From positions 1-5,464 of the forward strand of contig USQL01000134.1 of the NCBI GenBank assembly GCA_900556935.1: a stretch of 5,464 nucleotides of DNA, in the 5' to 3' direction. A program made the translations under genes and the position numbers. The stretch is from an uncultured Eubacteriales bacterium. GTDB taxonomy: Bacteria; Bacillota; Clostridia; Oscillospirales; Oscillospiraceae. The first letter of the stretch is position 1. Each line of letters starts with the position of its first letter. The notes beneath the pieces were generated by a model. It was not told the origin of the DNA and did no database searches. It saw only the letters and a list, made by a program, of their open reading frames with translations. Below, piece after piece: positions 5,407 through 5,464 of this stretch.

Positions 5407-5464
5407 GCCGGTATAGCTCAGTTGGTAGAGCAGCTGATTTGTAATCAGCAGGTCGGGGGTTCGA
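5407..5464 (+). tRNA. tRNA-Thr(UGU), 3' end cut by the window
   Basis: The acceptor strand GCCGGTA (5407-5413) is followed by TA and a D-arm stem, GCTC (5416-5419) with GAGC. The anticodon stem GCTGA (5433-5437) pairs with TCAGC (5445-5449) around the loop TTTGTAA, placing anticodon TGT at 5440-5442, which reads threonine ACA (and by wobble other ACN) codons. A five-base variable loop and the T-arm start GGGGG then TTCGA run to the last base of the window. About 18 bases (the rest of the T-arm and the 3' acceptor strand) are missing, so the acceptor pairing and any encoded CCA cannot be checked. Confidence 0.93.

Overview
The window looks like chromosomal DNA from a GC-rich member of the class Clostridia, most likely a gut Oscillospiraceae-type anaerobe. 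The reasons are strong AGGAGG-type ribosome binding sites, sigma-A promoters close to consensus in short AT-rich gaps, G/C-rich third codon positions, oxygen-sensitive Fe-S chemistry, and a paired-hairpin intergenic element of a kind I associate with that family. The taxonomic call is inference, because no marker gene is present.

Layout. Bases 1-60 hold two hairpins just beyond the end of a minus-strand gene. Bases 61-825 (minus) encode a CooC-type ATPase, the nickel-insertion factor of carbon monoxide dehydrogenase (CODH). A 338-base AT-rich divergent intergenic region (826-1163) carries a good promoter for the rightward operon, a weaker upstream promoter candidate, a probable leftward promoter and a 26-bp imperfect palindrome. 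The rightward operon is hypB (1164-1835), a 956-residue iron-sulfur flavoprotein (1871-4741) and hypA (4741-5085). A perfect 12-bp hairpin follows, then a 59-residue two-helix membrane protein (5140-5319), then a tRNA-Thr(UGU) that runs off the window end behind a consensus promoter.

How the genes fit together. CooC, HypB and HypA are all nickel-handling maturation factors: HypA is the nickel chaperone, HypB the GTPase that works with it, and CooC the ATPase that loads the Ni-Fe-S cluster of CODH. The large protein joins a cysteine-rich N-terminal region, a ferredoxin motif, a GltD/NfnB-like FAD- and NAD(P)-binding core and a C-terminal ferredoxin motif, so it is probably a pyridine-nucleotide:ferredoxin-type electron-transfer enzyme. 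It is encoded between hypB and hypA and is joined to hypA by a one-base stop/start overlap. No nickel enzyme (CODH, acetyl-CoA synthase or [NiFe]-hydrogenase) lies in the window. The simplest reading is a nickel-maturation and electron-transfer module serving a CODH or Wood-Ljungdahl enzyme encoded nearby or elsewhere. The flavoprotein, its non-canonical cysteine pattern and its place inside a hypBA operon are the parts most worth pursuing.
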